Assembly: GCA_963921425.1 (NCBI GenBank)
Contig: OY992833.1
Location: 18,703,738 to 18,767,737, forward strand
Reading direction: 5' to 3'
DNA length: 64,000 nt
From: Dryas octopetala
Taxonomy: Eukaryota; Streptophyta; Magnoliopsida; Rosales; Rosaceae
Position numbers and translations under genes: made by a program. Shown here in pieces: positions 1 to 13,500 of the stretch. The stretch's first letter is position 1, and each line of letters opens with the position of its first letter. The notes beneath the pieces are model-generated. The model saw only the letters and a program-made list of their open reading frames with translations, did no database searches and had not been told where the DNA came from.

Positions 1-264
1 AATGGGTGAGAAATGGAATGGCTTGATTCCTTTGTATATAGTTAACCAGATCTATTAATCTTCATTGCTAATGTGTTTTTAATCCATGTGCTAATGGAAA
101 AGTTTATGCATGACGGATTATGTAACATGTATCAAATTCAAACTCCCTTTTGTATTAATTTCCATGATATGCAATCTCTTCTTTACCACTATCAATTTCC
201 ATTATATATATATATATATCAATATAGTTATGCAATGACATTTACTTGTCTGGCTTTCCTGTAG

Positions 265-524
265 AAAATGGACTGTATTGGAGAGCAGAGGAAGAAGACA
301 TTGTGGAAGAGCTAAAGAGAGAACTGAAAGCCAAAGAAGAGACGATTGCAGCCTTAAAATCTCGAATAGTTTCAATGGAGCATGAACAGTACAAGAGGGA
401 ACGAGAGGTTGACATATTAAGGCAAAGCCTACGAATCATGTGCTGTAAGAAGACACTGCAGGTCCCTAAGAATGTCTCCAGAGATCCACAGATTGTGAAT
501 AATAAACAGGCTAGAAAAGCGTGA
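265..524 (+). CDS. Last exon of an unidentified coiled-coil protein (partial, 5' part outside window)
   Basis: I do not recognise the family. An acceptor (tttcctgtag) ends at 264 and an 86-codon open frame runs from there to a TGA at 522-524. The frame enters in the middle of a codon, so upstream exons must lie outside the window or in the first 260 bases, where I could not place one. The peptide is highly charged: it opens with a WRAEEEDIVEELKREL stretch and continues with heptad-like Leu/Ile spacing for about 50 residues, as expected of a coiled coil, then ends in a short basic Lys/Arg-rich tail. An ATTAAAATGTAATAAAG stretch just after the stop may hold the polyadenylation signal. The acidic/basic heptad composition makes a real C-terminal exon likely; the function is unknown. 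Confidence 0.6.
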
Positions 525-937
525 TTAAAATGTAATAAAGTTTTACTCACTGCTGTATGATGGCCAAAGCATGAAGTGCAATGCTTAACCCAAAAAAATA
601 AGCATGAAGTGCAATGCAATAATTTGAAGTTTACAAATAATTTGGCATAACTGGAACAATTTAATTGCCAGAACAGCATGTATTTAAAGGGAAAGCAATA
701 TGCACAAATTAAGAAACAGTGCATCATGCATAGTGATAAAGTTTGTTGGTTTAGCACTATTCTCAAAAATTACGATGTTAGGAATAGTGGTAAATCAACA
801 AATTATATCAGGGTATCAAAGCTTGAATCCAAATCACCGCAATTGTATCCTCTAAATATAATTGAAATCTACATTTTGGACTCTATTGGAGTAGAGAAGT
901 GGCACATGTGAAGGGGAGTGTAAGAATATAAAATAAT
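525..937. other. Intergenic / 3' flank of the coiled-coil gene
   Basis: AT-rich DNA with no supported ORF. It holds a short direct repeat (agcatgaagtgcaatgc at about 568 and 601). It ends in the 9-bp target site TAAAATAAT (929-937) of the next element. Confidence 0.5.
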
Positions 938-1366
938 GGACACTACTTGGGTCACCCTTTGGGGGTACCCCAAGGTCACCCCTCCCCCAAAATAGCAATT
1001 TCGGTAATGCCGGCGCATGATCGGAACCGTTCACTTTTTACATCACATATTATAGATCATCTCTGCAAAAAATCAACTCAATCGGAAATCGTTTAATTAT
1101 ATAACTGTTGTTGATTAAATAGAAAAAATTAACGGTTTGGCCAAAAAATCACTCTTTAATTGAAAACCATCAATTTTTTCTACTTAATTGACAACAGTTA
1201 TATAACCAAACGATTTCCGATTGATTTGATTTTTTGCAGAGATGATCTATAATAGGTGATCTAAAAAGTGAACGGTTCCGATCATGCGCCGGCATTACCG
1301 AAATTGTTATTTTCGGGGGGAGGGTGGACCTTGGGGTACCCCCAAGGGGTGACCCAAATATTTTCC
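938..1366. mobile_element. Long-TIR hairpin MITE, Mutator-like, with 9-bp TSD
   Basis: The element is almost entirely two inverted arms of about 200 bp (938 to ~1145 and ~1160 to 1366) with few mismatches. The outer arms share GGGTCACC followed by GGGGGTACCCCAAGGTC. It is flanked by an exact 9-bp direct repeat, TAAAATAAT, at 929-937 and 1367-1375. A 9-bp duplication with long terminal inverted repeats is typical of Mutator-like elements. No coding capacity is visible; the ORFs here are artefacts of the palindrome. Confidence 0.85.
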
Positions 1367-1375
1367 TAAAATAAT

Positions 1376-2185
1376 TGTTGACCCACATTCTAAAAGTTTA
1401 AGTTTAAGATTTTGAGAACAATAATAAACCACCAAACTTATATCACATATTTGCCCACACTAGATTGTCTCTGATGCAACTGGGCTTGAAATATGGATGA
1501 GCAGAGGAATGCATGTGTAACTCATGCCTGACCAAAAGCATACAAAACCGGGCCTAACTGCATAAGAGCAATTCAACCTGCAGGTTAAATTATACAATAA
1601 TGGAGGAGCGCATTTGTGGACCCCACCAAGAGGCGCCTCAGGGTCAGGGTCAGGGTCAGGGTCAGGGAGTAGTGTACTAGTGTTGCTAATCTGAATAATT
1701 TTTCAGCAACCTTAGTGGTGTCTTATCTTCCAATTTCTGGCCTCAGCAATTGAAGACCAGACAAATAGTGCATCTTATTACTTTTGGGGGATTCTTATTT
1801 GTATAAAGTTGTATGATGAATCATACCCTGTGTTTTGAACATTAGTTTCATATTGATTGGGTTAAGTGTGTATAATTTACATATATTTATTGGCTCTTTT
1901 CACATACCAGCTTTAAGTTTTAGATTGAAAACTTCAATATAGCATCATAACCCTCATGTGTCTGCCACCCCTAATTGAAAGTTGGAACCACACATATGAT
2001 TTCCAGTGGTTTTTCACCATCACTTCACCGATCCACTTAAGCTTTTGAGTGAGCTAATGCTTGTGTATGAAGATAACTATTCATCTGGGCAGTAAAGCCT
2101 CTTAAGCTTAACATTCTGTCTCTATTCTTTAATTTGTTAATTTATCTAAATCGTGTATTATTTTTCTAACAGAGCTGTGATTCAT
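1376..2185. other. Intergenic; contains a GGTCAG hexamer array
   Basis: No supported gene. A short tandem hexamer (GGTCAG, about 4.7 copies) lies at 1639-1667, directly after the sequence aggcgcctca. The rest is AT-rich. Confidence 0.5.
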
Positions 2186-2309
2186 GAGAATAACTTACCT
2201 ATCCCCGTGTTAGGGGATAGGTGGTATCACACAAGAGAGAGAAAGAGAGAAAGAGAGAAAGAAAGAGAGAGAGAAATAGAGAAAATCAGGTTGCAGGTAA
2301 GTCCTTCTC
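2186..2309 (+). mobile_element. Small MITE, copy 1 (124 bp)
   Basis: The ends are imperfect inverted repeats (GAGAATAACTTACCT and AGGTAAGTCCTTCTC). A subterminal hairpin (CCTATCCCC-gtgtta-GGGGATAGG) follows the left end, and a GA-rich core fills the middle. The left flank is GTGATTCAT (2177-2185). The expected right TSD is absent here, but its reverse complement lies next to copy 2 (2781-2789). Confidence 0.7.
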
Positions 2310-2789
2310 TACCAAAATTTCACAAACAATTTTGGTAACCGTGGTCATTTGTCAACATAACGTTTCTATTTTTACTTTTTGTAATTCATTTACCCATTGT
2401 ACCCTCAATTTCTGTGTCTCCCTTTCCTCTCTCTTTAAACATAGCTCATCCTAGTTTTTTCTTCTTTTCTTTTTTAACAAGGGAGTGCACATATACTTGT
2501 ATGTACACCACCATACCACCATTCTTGGTTTGACACTGCAATACCAACTTAATTTGCGTGTAACTTAAGTCCACCATCTTTGACATGTTAACAATCTCCA
2601 CATTCTTCAGGCCGAAAAAACAGTGTCCACATTCCAGTAAGTAACTTAAAAGCATGCTCCATAGTCTGCAAGCATGAACTGGATTGACACCAAGTTGTGA
2701 GATGGAAGGAAAACGCTACTGCGTAAAGAATAAAACTATTTGTACTGTCTAAATTGATCACTTGTGTGGAACTTACATATATGAATCAC
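2310..2789. other. Segment between the two inverted MITE copies; apparently inverted
   Basis: No supported gene. The flanking bases at both ends make sense as target-site duplications only if this segment has flipped (see findings). It contains a poly-pyrimidine stretch near 2418-2475. Confidence 0.5.
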
Positions 2790-2922
2790 GAGAAGGACTT
2801 ACCTGCAACCTGGTTTTACCAGGTGTTATCCCCTCTCCCCCCTTCTCTCTCTTTCTTTCTCTCTTTCTCTCTCCTGTGTGATACCACCTATCCCCTAACA
2901 CGGGGATAGGTAAGTTATTCTC
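2790..2922 (-). mobile_element. Small MITE, copy 2 (133 bp), inverted relative to copy 1
   Basis: This is the reverse complement of the 2186-2309 element: the same GAGAA..ACTTACCT termini, the same GGGGATAGG hairpin and a CT-rich core. It also shows the other subterminal hairpin clearly (ACCTGG-tttt-ACCAGGT, about 2808-2824). Confidence 0.7.
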
Positions 2923-3196
2923 ACATGTGATATTGTTTGTGAAAATAGACATGTGATATTTGAACAAAGCTACACAAACTTAAAGAGTTACAAATGGCTG
3001 TTGGCTCATGTTATTCCATTTATAAAAAGCCTGTACCCAATGTACAATTTGGAGAAATTCATGGCACCTGAGAGGCTGAGACACCTGACTAATGGTGGTC
3101 TGTTGCAGGCACAATGCCTGAAAAAATGGGTAATTACAATTTACAAATACATTCAAAGACATGTATAAGTTCCATACCGCCCATTAGACGCCAGCC
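2923..3196. other. 3' flank of the lipase gene
   Basis: This probably includes the 3' UTR of the minus-strand lipase. No other gene is supported. The 13-mer ATTGTTTGTGAAA at 2932-2944 recurs in reverse complement at 2318-2330. Confidence 0.4.
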
Positions 3197-4507
3197 TCAT
3201 CTGATTGTTTTGTTATCTTGTTCATTGGACAGCGGCCTTGCTGCAGCTTGGTAATTCGATCTCACATTCTGGGTAGACGAAAAATGAAGATAACAACCAA
3301 CAATAAGACTAACAGATATTACAAGTTACAAGAAATAGCTATTTACAATTTACAACTCATAGCAGTATGCATTGCAATTGGAATCGTCCCCAATCGTATC
3401 ATATACCAATAAAAACCACCAAACTATGGAAAATTAACATATAGTGTGTATAGTGGCCAAAAAAAAAAACATATAGTATGTATAAACTCAACCAGGTGAA
3501 TGTACCTCTAGCAATGTAATGTAGTAAAAATCCTCCATATGCTGCATAACTGCAGTCCCATCTCTGATTGAACGGAATATATTTATTTCAGTCTGTAATA
3601 TTTTCTCGATAAGCTCCTTCTCACCCTTCATCTGTAGAAATCAAACTTAGTCAAACTTTTGATAAAAAAAAAAAAAAAAAAAGTCAGAAAAGCTTCGTCT
3701 ATATAACAACTCATTAAAAATGCATTTTGAGCGGTGTGAAGATTTTTTAAGAATATACACAGAATGGGTCAGGCCTTCAAAATACATCTTGATACCAAAT
3801 TGAATCCTACTTTACCTTGATTCAGCCTCCATGGTGGTCACACTTCATTTGCTAGACGTCTAAATACAAATTCTGATGCAGAATAAGTTACAAGACTCGC
3901 ACATTATGACATTACCAAAAACTCAATTTGACCATAAATAAGCTCATAATCCGTATGAGTAAGGCTATTAATACAATGGTTTTTCTGATTGTGATAGAGT
4001 TTGCTGGTTTACCATTATCTCTAAAGCTTAATCTATTCGGACGTGGGCCAACAAATGTTTTATTTCTAACATTTTCAATGGATGGAATTTAACATATATT
4101 GGGAGGATGCAATTGTAAGGATTTGAACTCATATCTCCTACTCAGGTACCGTGATAAATTTTGTTCCTTTACCACTATTCCCAAAGCTTAAGCTGAGTCA
4201 ACAATTGTCTTATAATTCTAAGATTATTTAATTGATTTTATCTGGGACAAGAAATTACTAGATGCAATTGGAGTGCTACCCACATCATGAACATAATGAA
4301 GGTACCAAGCCCAGTTCATTTTAATTTCTTGGGACTTTATGAAAGATTCTTTTTGCTCTGTTTTGCTAATAGTAAGTGAGACATAGCTTCAGTTTTCTAT
4401 TCTGCGTCAGTGCATGCAACATTGGTTACATCCCAAGACATAAATGATACATTAAATGAAAAACGCTTCAGAACTGATGGGACTTCGGCTGGAAATATGC
4501 TCTGTAA

Positions 4508-4578
<71 letters not shown>

Positions 4579-7500
4579 CTAAATATTGGATTCATTGATG
4601 ACCATATGAATGTGATGTTAAATATCCATAAGCAAACATACTACCAAAAGAAAAAGATTAAATGAGGAGAAACGTACAAATTCACTGACAAGTACATCTG
4701 GTGTGCACTCCCCAATCACATCAGCTTGGTAACCATCTTCAGAAAGCTCCATATTTTCCTGGATAGAAGGTACTGCATTCATTATCTCAGCTTTAAGCAA
4801 AAACATACTAAATTTTAAATCATTCTTTGTATTTATTCTACTAGCATTTCAATTTGTTATAAATCATATAAATCAAACTTTTTCCAGCTCTGCATCTGAA
4901 GAATTGAGCCAACAAGGGTCATATAATTCTTCGGAGTTTCAGATCCTGAAATATGGGCTACAAAAGAGAAGGATATTTTACTATGGAAAAAGCTAATAAC
5001 CCTGAAATTAGGTACCTCAATTGGCACAAACTTGTTACTCTACATTTACTGGGGGGAGAATTATGGGCTAACAGAAGAAGAAGATGAAGAAGAAGAGTGC
5101 TTTTTAACCATAAAAAAGCACCCCAAAAGAATTTTTAACAGCTTTCGAAGCAAGCATTAAATCACAGGGAGCCTTACATTTCAAGTAAAGAAAGACATAT
5201 TCAGCCATTCTAAAAAGTGAAATTTATGTATCTATTGTAGCAACAAGGTTCTAGGGGATGATATCAATTATCTCGGAAATAATTAGGGCCGCTACTGACA
5301 ATCTAATTATAGATCTTGTAAGGAGACCAATTACTCTGTCCATAAAAATAATTTTAAATAGCATATTGATATGCCACATGCATCTATTTGGAAGTCATAA
5401 AGCCTGGAGTAGGTTTCATGCGTTCTGAAATTTAAAAAGAGAATTGATCTAGATAAGAAAATGAATGACCTACCATGGCATTTCTTACGTCTCCCGTTGC
5501 TAGATAAATTGGTTGAGCTACATGGCAGTAACCCATCAAGCGGGGGACTGTTGGTATAATGTCTCTGTGGTTTACAACTCTCCAGCTATCTTTGACTTTC
5601 TGCAAAGGTAAGATTTGCATGTTGCAAAAAATTTCACCAAATAGACATGTAGCATCCAACAAATACACTTTCACATATTTAATTATTATTTTAATTCATG
5701 AGGCAAATTAAAGTAAGATTTGAATATAACAGTGGATCTGACTCCATGATACCTGTAAATTTCAGTCCAAAGAGTTCTATATGACACTGTTGTAAAATAT
5801 TTAGATAGAAAGAGTGAACAAGTGAGAGTTCTGCACTACTTCTGCCTAATAAAAATAATTTCCTTTATTTTAATTTGAAATTATTTTCTGCAAGGTCTAA
5901 CAAGATTAGCAGCTACACCACAAATTAGCTTGTTGTATTAGGTCATCTATAAAAAGATGAGTTTTTCCAACCAGAGGTGACTGCAGAAGAAATGAATGGA
6001 GCCATAGAAAATAAAGATGAGATGGTAATTACCAAACGCTTCAATGATGAATTAAAAGCAGCATGATGGGAAACAACTAGAAGATCACAAATACAATTCT
6101 TACCTCATTATAAACTTCAGCAAATCTTTTGTTACCAACCCTAGGAGATCCAAAGTTATACATGGTCACAGAAATCACTCCATGCCTAATACACAGAGAA
6201 ACAGAAGATTAGATCTATAAGAATTTACCAACTTTCAAAGAATTTGATATTACGATATTGTATAACCCAAAATTAACTCGTAAGCTTAATTCTGTTTTCT
6301 AGTTTGCTTTTCTTTGCAACTTTTAGGTATGTTTACTGTATTTCCATTAAATGGAATGAGTATATGACAATGAATATATCTTGTGTACCCAATTTTCCAA
6401 TCATGAGGAAAATATCAAAACAATAATACTACATGGTTTACCCTTTCTGCAAAATCTTTCAATGCAAAACTTCTCAAAAGGATAACTCATAGGCAAATAA
6501 TTTTTAAATCTTTCAATCACATCCACATTTATTATAATCTGATCAAAGGAATAATAACTTCCTTAAATAGAATAAAAGAACTCACTTTGCTAATTGACTT
6601 GATGAAAGTTCAAGAGCTAGGAGGGTTGCTAATGCACCACCTAGACTATGACCAGTTACATAAACATGCCATTTGTGCAGCGGCTCAGCAAGATCATCAC
6701 TGCAACAGAGAAACATCTAACTTTTGATTTGACAATGGAACAATCACATTTCATGATGTAAATGCAATATGCATTACTAAAAGATTAATCTAATATATCA
6801 CAATTCCCTGGCCATGCCAAAGGATTGCTCCTTTAGGCCCAAAGAGTACTAGAGCTAATTGTATGCTTACACACCTTTTCGAAAGTAGAAGAAGGAAAAT
6901 AGCAAAAGTTGTACCAATATAATGTAACTATTCGCAATGTTATCCATTTGTAATGAAACGGTTACATATTTATATAAATACTAAGATTATATTAATATTG
7001 TTTGTGATTTTGAAACATATCAACTGAAATATTGTCAAATTCTCTAAGGAATACAACTAATAGATGTAGGACTACCAATAATAACAAATAACTGGAAGAA
7101 GATCAAACAGACAATTGAACTTAGGTCTTATTTGATGAGACATAATTCTGAATATCAACTGTTAGGAAATGTGTTGACTTCTATGATATTATCAACTAAT
7201 CAAATGCAAATTTTCAACTGGTAGCATAAGCTGTTAAAAACGAAGTGAGTTCTCATACTTTGCCAATGTGAACTGGAACATAAAGTAGATGGAGAAACCC
7301 ATACTTTTAAAATCACAAGGAGTAAATCGATATCGGAATTAATAGATAATTAGCATCTAAAATCTAAAGGTCCCAAGATTTTAGTGCTTATATATCAAGG
7401 ATACAAGTTATGTAAGTGAATCACATGCCTAAAGTATTTAAGTGAAGCAAACTACTCCTGCAAGATTCTGTTAGATATCAATTGTTATATACGAAATTTA

Positions 7501-10500
7501 GACACCAGTTACACACTCAGACATAAGATAAATAAATCTAAGCAAAAGCAAAACTTACATATAGCTGATTGCCAATTTAATGAGTGAAATGATCCTTGTC
7601 CTGACAGAATCATATGCACTTAAGAAACCACTATGAACCTGAAATAATTTAGTCACCATCAGTAATATAAAAGTAGAGATTGGATTTTGTCAATAATCTG
7701 TTCATGTCATACATGAATGATTTGCTTACTTGAACTTCTTGCTTGAAGTCTCCACCTATCCTTTCAGGATTTAGCCTAAAAAAGGTACAAAAATCAACAT
7801 CTGTAAGAAAATATAATGCTTAATTTGGTGGACACATCTAAAATTGGGAAATATTAACCAGGATAAATCAATCAACAACTAATGAGAAACCTAGTGCATA
7901 TGAAATATTTAAAATCTGGACCATTTGGCGACCCAGAAAAAGTGACTGGGTCACGGGTAACCAGTCTGACTGCATTGAACCTTGATCCATTGTGATGTCA
8001 TGTTATAAATGCTTAGCTATTTGTTAATCAAGATTGTTTTAAAGTTATTAATTTAGTGGTTCTATAAAATATACGTCACTAGCTTAACAGAATAGTATTG
8101 TTAGCCCAACTAGCCATTGTCCACTAACCTTACAAAGTGTAGTTGCATCCAAGAGATAACTTTCAAACCATACCTTTTATCTTAGAAAATAAACACAACC
8201 AGTTGAAGGGTTTGCCGGGCAAACTTGTAAGTCGAATGGTCCGAGTGTGTTAAACATAAAAACAGTACTAATCTGGATAGGAAACCAGACTAGTCAATAT
8301 ATAGAGGTGGAGGAGTTCACGTCTTTATTGTCTAGTCTCCATGATATTGTGTTGGTCCCGCAAAAGGAAGATAGGAGAATTTGGAACTTGGAGGCTGCAG
8401 GAGTTTTTTCGTGTAAATCCTTTGTAAGGGTATTAATGGATAATCCTTCTCTTTCTCATTTTCCTCCCTCTCATGTAATCTGGAAGGCTAAAGTAGCTTC
8501 TAAGGTACAGGTTTTAGCCTGGATTTTTTTCTCATGGAAGGCTGAACACCTGTGATATGGTTCAGCGCAGAAGACCTTCTTGTTTATCACCTCACTGGTG
8601 CGTGATGTGCAGAAGAGAGGCGGAGAGTTTGGAACACCAAATGGTGCAGTGCCCAGTTATCTTTATGGCAGAGGCTGTTTAGGGAAGGTGGGTTGAGGTG
8701 GGAGTCTCCTGTTTCTTGTTCCGCCTTGCTGTCAGAGTTTTAAGTTTTTTGAAGGGAAGAAGAGGGGAGTGTTGGGGAGATGTGCGGTGATGGCTATTTT
8801 GTGGGTAATTTGGATGGAGAGGAATAAAAGGGTCTTTGATAATGCTATGGGGGAAACGGTGGATAATCTGTGGGAGAGAGTCCGGTTTTGGGCTTCTTTA
8901 TGGGCATTGGTCACTCCACTTTTTCGGGATTATTCTTTTTTGTAATTTTGTCTAATTGGGGGGTGTTGTTAAAATGATGCATACATGCATTATGACTTAA
9001 ATGAAAATTAGGAAGAAAGATTACAAATTATCAATGCCAACCACATAAAGTCATAAACAAGTTATGACTTGATAAGTAAATGAATATTACCCAGCAGGAA
9101 CTAGCATTAAATCCGTTACCAAGTCCTTCCATTTTGTCTGCAAAAGTGAGAGTAAAGGCATTTTGAACCAAAAGATATAGACCCACACTCCATTTTAGAA
9201 AAAACAATATATAACCTACTTGTTCCGTTCCCCTGAAAGCGATAACTAATCTTCTCCCTGCAGAATCACGCCAAATTGCCACCTGCAGCTTCCTAGAATT
9301 TAGTCATCCACAGTATAATTCTCACAACTAATTGACAGCCTTTCACCACACATACGTTTTTATGAATCTTCAGAATTTGAAGAGCTATAACTAGTTAACA
9401 ACCGAAAAAAGGTTCCTCAGTCATCTCAAAGGAGAAAAAACTTACCTGTGTGTCTGTTGTTGTATTATCTAAGAAACAAAGTTTCTCAAATTCAGATGTT
9501 ATAAAACTTGGATGCCCCAGCGAAGTAGCAAGCATCGCCCAAGCCTCAATGGCACTTTCTGCAGTTGAAAAGAGGGCTTTCATCTCTTCAGCTCCCTGTG
9601 AACCAGCAAGCTTCTCGGTTGTGGAATATGTCACGACATCATCTTCTACATTACTAGTATCCTCTTCTTTAGTTTCACTCTTTCCTGCAAGATGTGCTTC
9701 CTTGTTTGATTGAGAGACTGTTGCAGTTAGAACCATTAATGTTCCTAAAACAGAATCAGTCTGCTTTAATAGATCTCTCGTCGCTTCCTTAATATCTGGA
9801 AGTGAAGACTGAACCATGCTAATGGAAAGTGGGCCAGTTGTTTTATCATTATCAACATCTAAGCCTTCTGGAGTTGCAAGCCCTGATTCAACATAAGTTG
9901 CTTCCGCCATCTTCTGTGACTGCAAACCAACTCTGTTTAATAAATCAAACCCATCCCACTTTAATTTCTCTGGAATTGGGAGACCGAATTTCTCAACAAC
10001 ATTTCGATTGATTTCATTGGCAAAGTTCTTCCAAAAATGCTTATCTGATTGCATTCCCTCACCAAATTGTTTCTCCAGTTCAGGGGCACGTCCATTCTCA
10101 ACAGCACCATCATCTGTGTTGGACTCCTCTAAACTGCTCACTTCGTTGCAGCCTGTATTATTTAAAGAACCTTCTGCTATACCCTTCTGGGATGGCATGT
10201 CTGACACAACAGCAGAATTATCAGATTTCCCAGAGCCTTCTGTGTCATTCTCATCATTACTTGAAATCAGATTCTTCCAAAGGTACGCATTATTGAATGT
10301 CTTTAACTGCCCAAAAGCATATTCCACAAATTGACGTGCTTGCACAGTCTCAGAGCCAACAAACATTTTCAGACCAGGCTCAAAACCATTTTTCCGGAGA
10401 AAATCAGAAATAAAGGGGACCCTGCTCCACCACATTTTTCCCTCGTCAATTTCATCAAAAGTTTTATACTTGACCTGAAAGCTCAACAGTAACAATTATA

Positions 10501-13500
10501 ACTTAATAGAACAGCAAACCAAAAGAGAAAATCATTGTGAAAATGTAAAATCTTGCAGGGCCCACAAAGGCCATCAAAGCAAATATGTAAAACTTAAATG
10601 TTTAAAATTTATAATAGCATGAAAGTATTAGTGGTTGAAACTTGAAAAAACAAAATCTTCATATGAAAGAAGTTCCCAATTGAACCAAACATAAATAGTT
10701 TACAATAAGTTTCATTACAAAAAGAGAAGTATTAGCAGTATAAGAACCATGCATAACAGAAGAAGAAAGGAATATTAAGCATCTTTATAAGTTTCTCATA
10801 GAACCCACAACTTACAAGCATCCCTCTGTATGAGGAGAACGTAACACACAAAGCCTACAGTGATTTTATTTTTTCTTTTAAATTTTATCTTTCGTGCTGA
10901 AAGGAAAAAAGCTACTCAAGGTTGCAATTCCTGAGAGTCAAAAGGGAGATTAGAAAATGAATAAGGGAAAAGAAAGACCCAAATGAAGACATTTCCTCTC
11001 ATTCCTTCCCAGAAATCCCAGCACACATCCAAAAATTTTTGGCAAGAAAAAGATTTTGAATGAATGGAACTTTCTCATGGTTTAGGCATATATTGGAATA
11101 TATCCATATACAACCAGCTATAGTAGGTTTATATATAATATGAAGTAATTGTTTTCATATGCATCAGATCCCAAATGAAAACTACGGTGCATTTTCACAA
11201 CAGGAAATGTATTGCAACATTTTCTTCTCTCTAGAACCATCCACCTATAAAATAATTTCATTCACCAGGGAAACTTACCTCTAGGTGTACTTTTCCACCA
11301 CCTCCCATTCCTTCCAATTCCACCAGTTCTTCATGCAAATTTCCTAGAAAAGTACATGTATGGTATTTGATCATTTTGGAAAGAAAAATTTTACAGCCTC
11401 ACTCCAGACTTGATCTGCTCAACATTAGTAATTCTATTTCTTACGGCTGATCCTGCAACCATGACTTTAAGTAGAACAAACACCCTAAACTAGTACTATA
11501 ACAAACATATAAAACCAACCCACTTCAACAATCTGGCAAGAACCATCATTTCAAAACATGCACGCAATGCAAATGATTGACTTGATTTTTACCATCACAG
11601 AGGCATTCCAGACTGATGCTTGCATTCCCCATGCGTTTATGTGGAGCCACAAGATTTGCATCCCAAGCTGCAACCTACAACTTGATCCCAGATATTAGAA
11701 AATTAGTAGCTGTGATGCAACTAAATAACAACACCAAAATAATTGGCTTTGAATACATCATTTTACAACATTAGAAGTTGACACCTCTTCCCTCTGAAAT
11801 TATTCTTTAGGTAATACAGCATCAATATCATTATCACAAAAGCAACAACAGCAATGAACAACAATGACAATGATGAATGCAGATAACTTATCGTAACCTA
11901 TGGCTCTGTATAGGCTGAAAAGGCAGAAAGCAAGAAATACCCAATTAATTTTGCAGAAGGCTTTTTCTCATATTGTTGATCATGATGATACCTAAAAAAG
12001 GGTCATACGATAACAGGTCTGCATTCCCAGTAACAGAAAACTTTCAAGAAAAGGATATGATTGACAGCTTAAAAAGAAAGCTAAAATGCTGAGAATCTGG
12101 TGTAGGTCCCTTTGGAAAGAGTTTGTGCTTTAGGAATAATTAGTTAAACAATTCCATGGAATTTGTAGTTTGTAGTTAACTGGCCATAGAAAGAGGAGAT
12201 CTCCATTGAGCACAAACAGGTCGTCTAGGAAAAGATAGATTATTTCTCATCACACAAAGAGAGGTGAAGATGCCACTATGCCTTGAAGTATGTGTTCGCA
12301 GTGACTACAGTCACTTTTTAGCGAGGAGTCTTTTCATAGATTTTTGTTTCTGTAATTTTTTCCTAAAATTTCAAGGCAACAAGCCAAAGAAGAGAAATGA
12401 AAAAGCAGGCAAGAGCTTTCTGCATGGGAAATAAAAAAATTACTTAAAAGAATACATGTTGACCTGAAGATTTTTCATTGGAGGCCGCTTGATATTAAAA
12501 GTGAAGTCCTCGTTCCATGTTGGCTCTTTTGTCCTGCCACAAATTATATATTTGAAAATAAATCCAACTTATTAGTTGATTAAAGAAAATGTCCCTGACT
12601 TTTCTGGATCCACTAAATATGTGAATATGATATGTTTTTTGTCATGCAGAAAACTTGCAATATGATTAAGAAATCTCACATTTCTAAGATTCTATGCTAT
12701 TTTTCCCATTATAGTGGCAACCACAAACCAAAAAAGTTTCATAAACATCAGCAAAAAAAGACAATTAATAAAATAATTTTGGAACTCTATAATAAGTGGT
12801 AGCATAGTCCACAACGCTTGGGTACTTTGAGATGTGCAGTATATAAACACATGGGCACCTTCTTTATAAGCCATTGCAATGATAAGTTCTACTCATGGGT
12901 TTAACATGGGATCATAGCTTTGGTTGCAAGAGATATGCAACTCACAAATCATATTTACCAGTTCATATATGATCTAACTACTCATAAACAAGCCCTTAGA
13001 TACGGACAGAATAATTCTATATAGCACATATATATATATATATGTATGTATAGTTCTTTCGTAAGGTCCTTAAGTAAGGTCATATTTTATCAGCTGTAAG
13101 AGCACATATGGACAATTGAGTCACATCTTGCCCACTTTCACCTATTGTGCATTTGAGTCATCCATATTGGAACTAATAGTCGTTAATCTCATTTAAAGAC
13201 CTTATTTAAGAATCTTAGAAGAGAATGATACTTGGTAAAACCCAAACTTGACAGTTGTAACTATCTAAACCCCTAAAATGCTCTCTCTTGCAATGTACTT
13301 AAAATAAAACAAATGATATTTTAATAGTTAAAGCAGTAAAATGCCAAAAAGTAACTTCTCACTCTCTGTAGAAGTTATCAGATGTGGGAGAAATCTCTCA
13401 CGTACGAACTGCGTGTGAGAATGCTAATATGCAGACACACGCACGCACGCACACACACACAATACACCATATAAAATATAACAGCTCAGAAACAGATCCT

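Noticed and set aside
242..766. 174-codon minus-strand frame
   Set aside because: Antisense to the coiled-coil exon and extending into AT-rich flank; no recognisable domain.
9450..10334. Plus-strand frames over the large lipase exon
   Set aside because: Antisense shadows of exon 8; no codon bias or similarity of their own.
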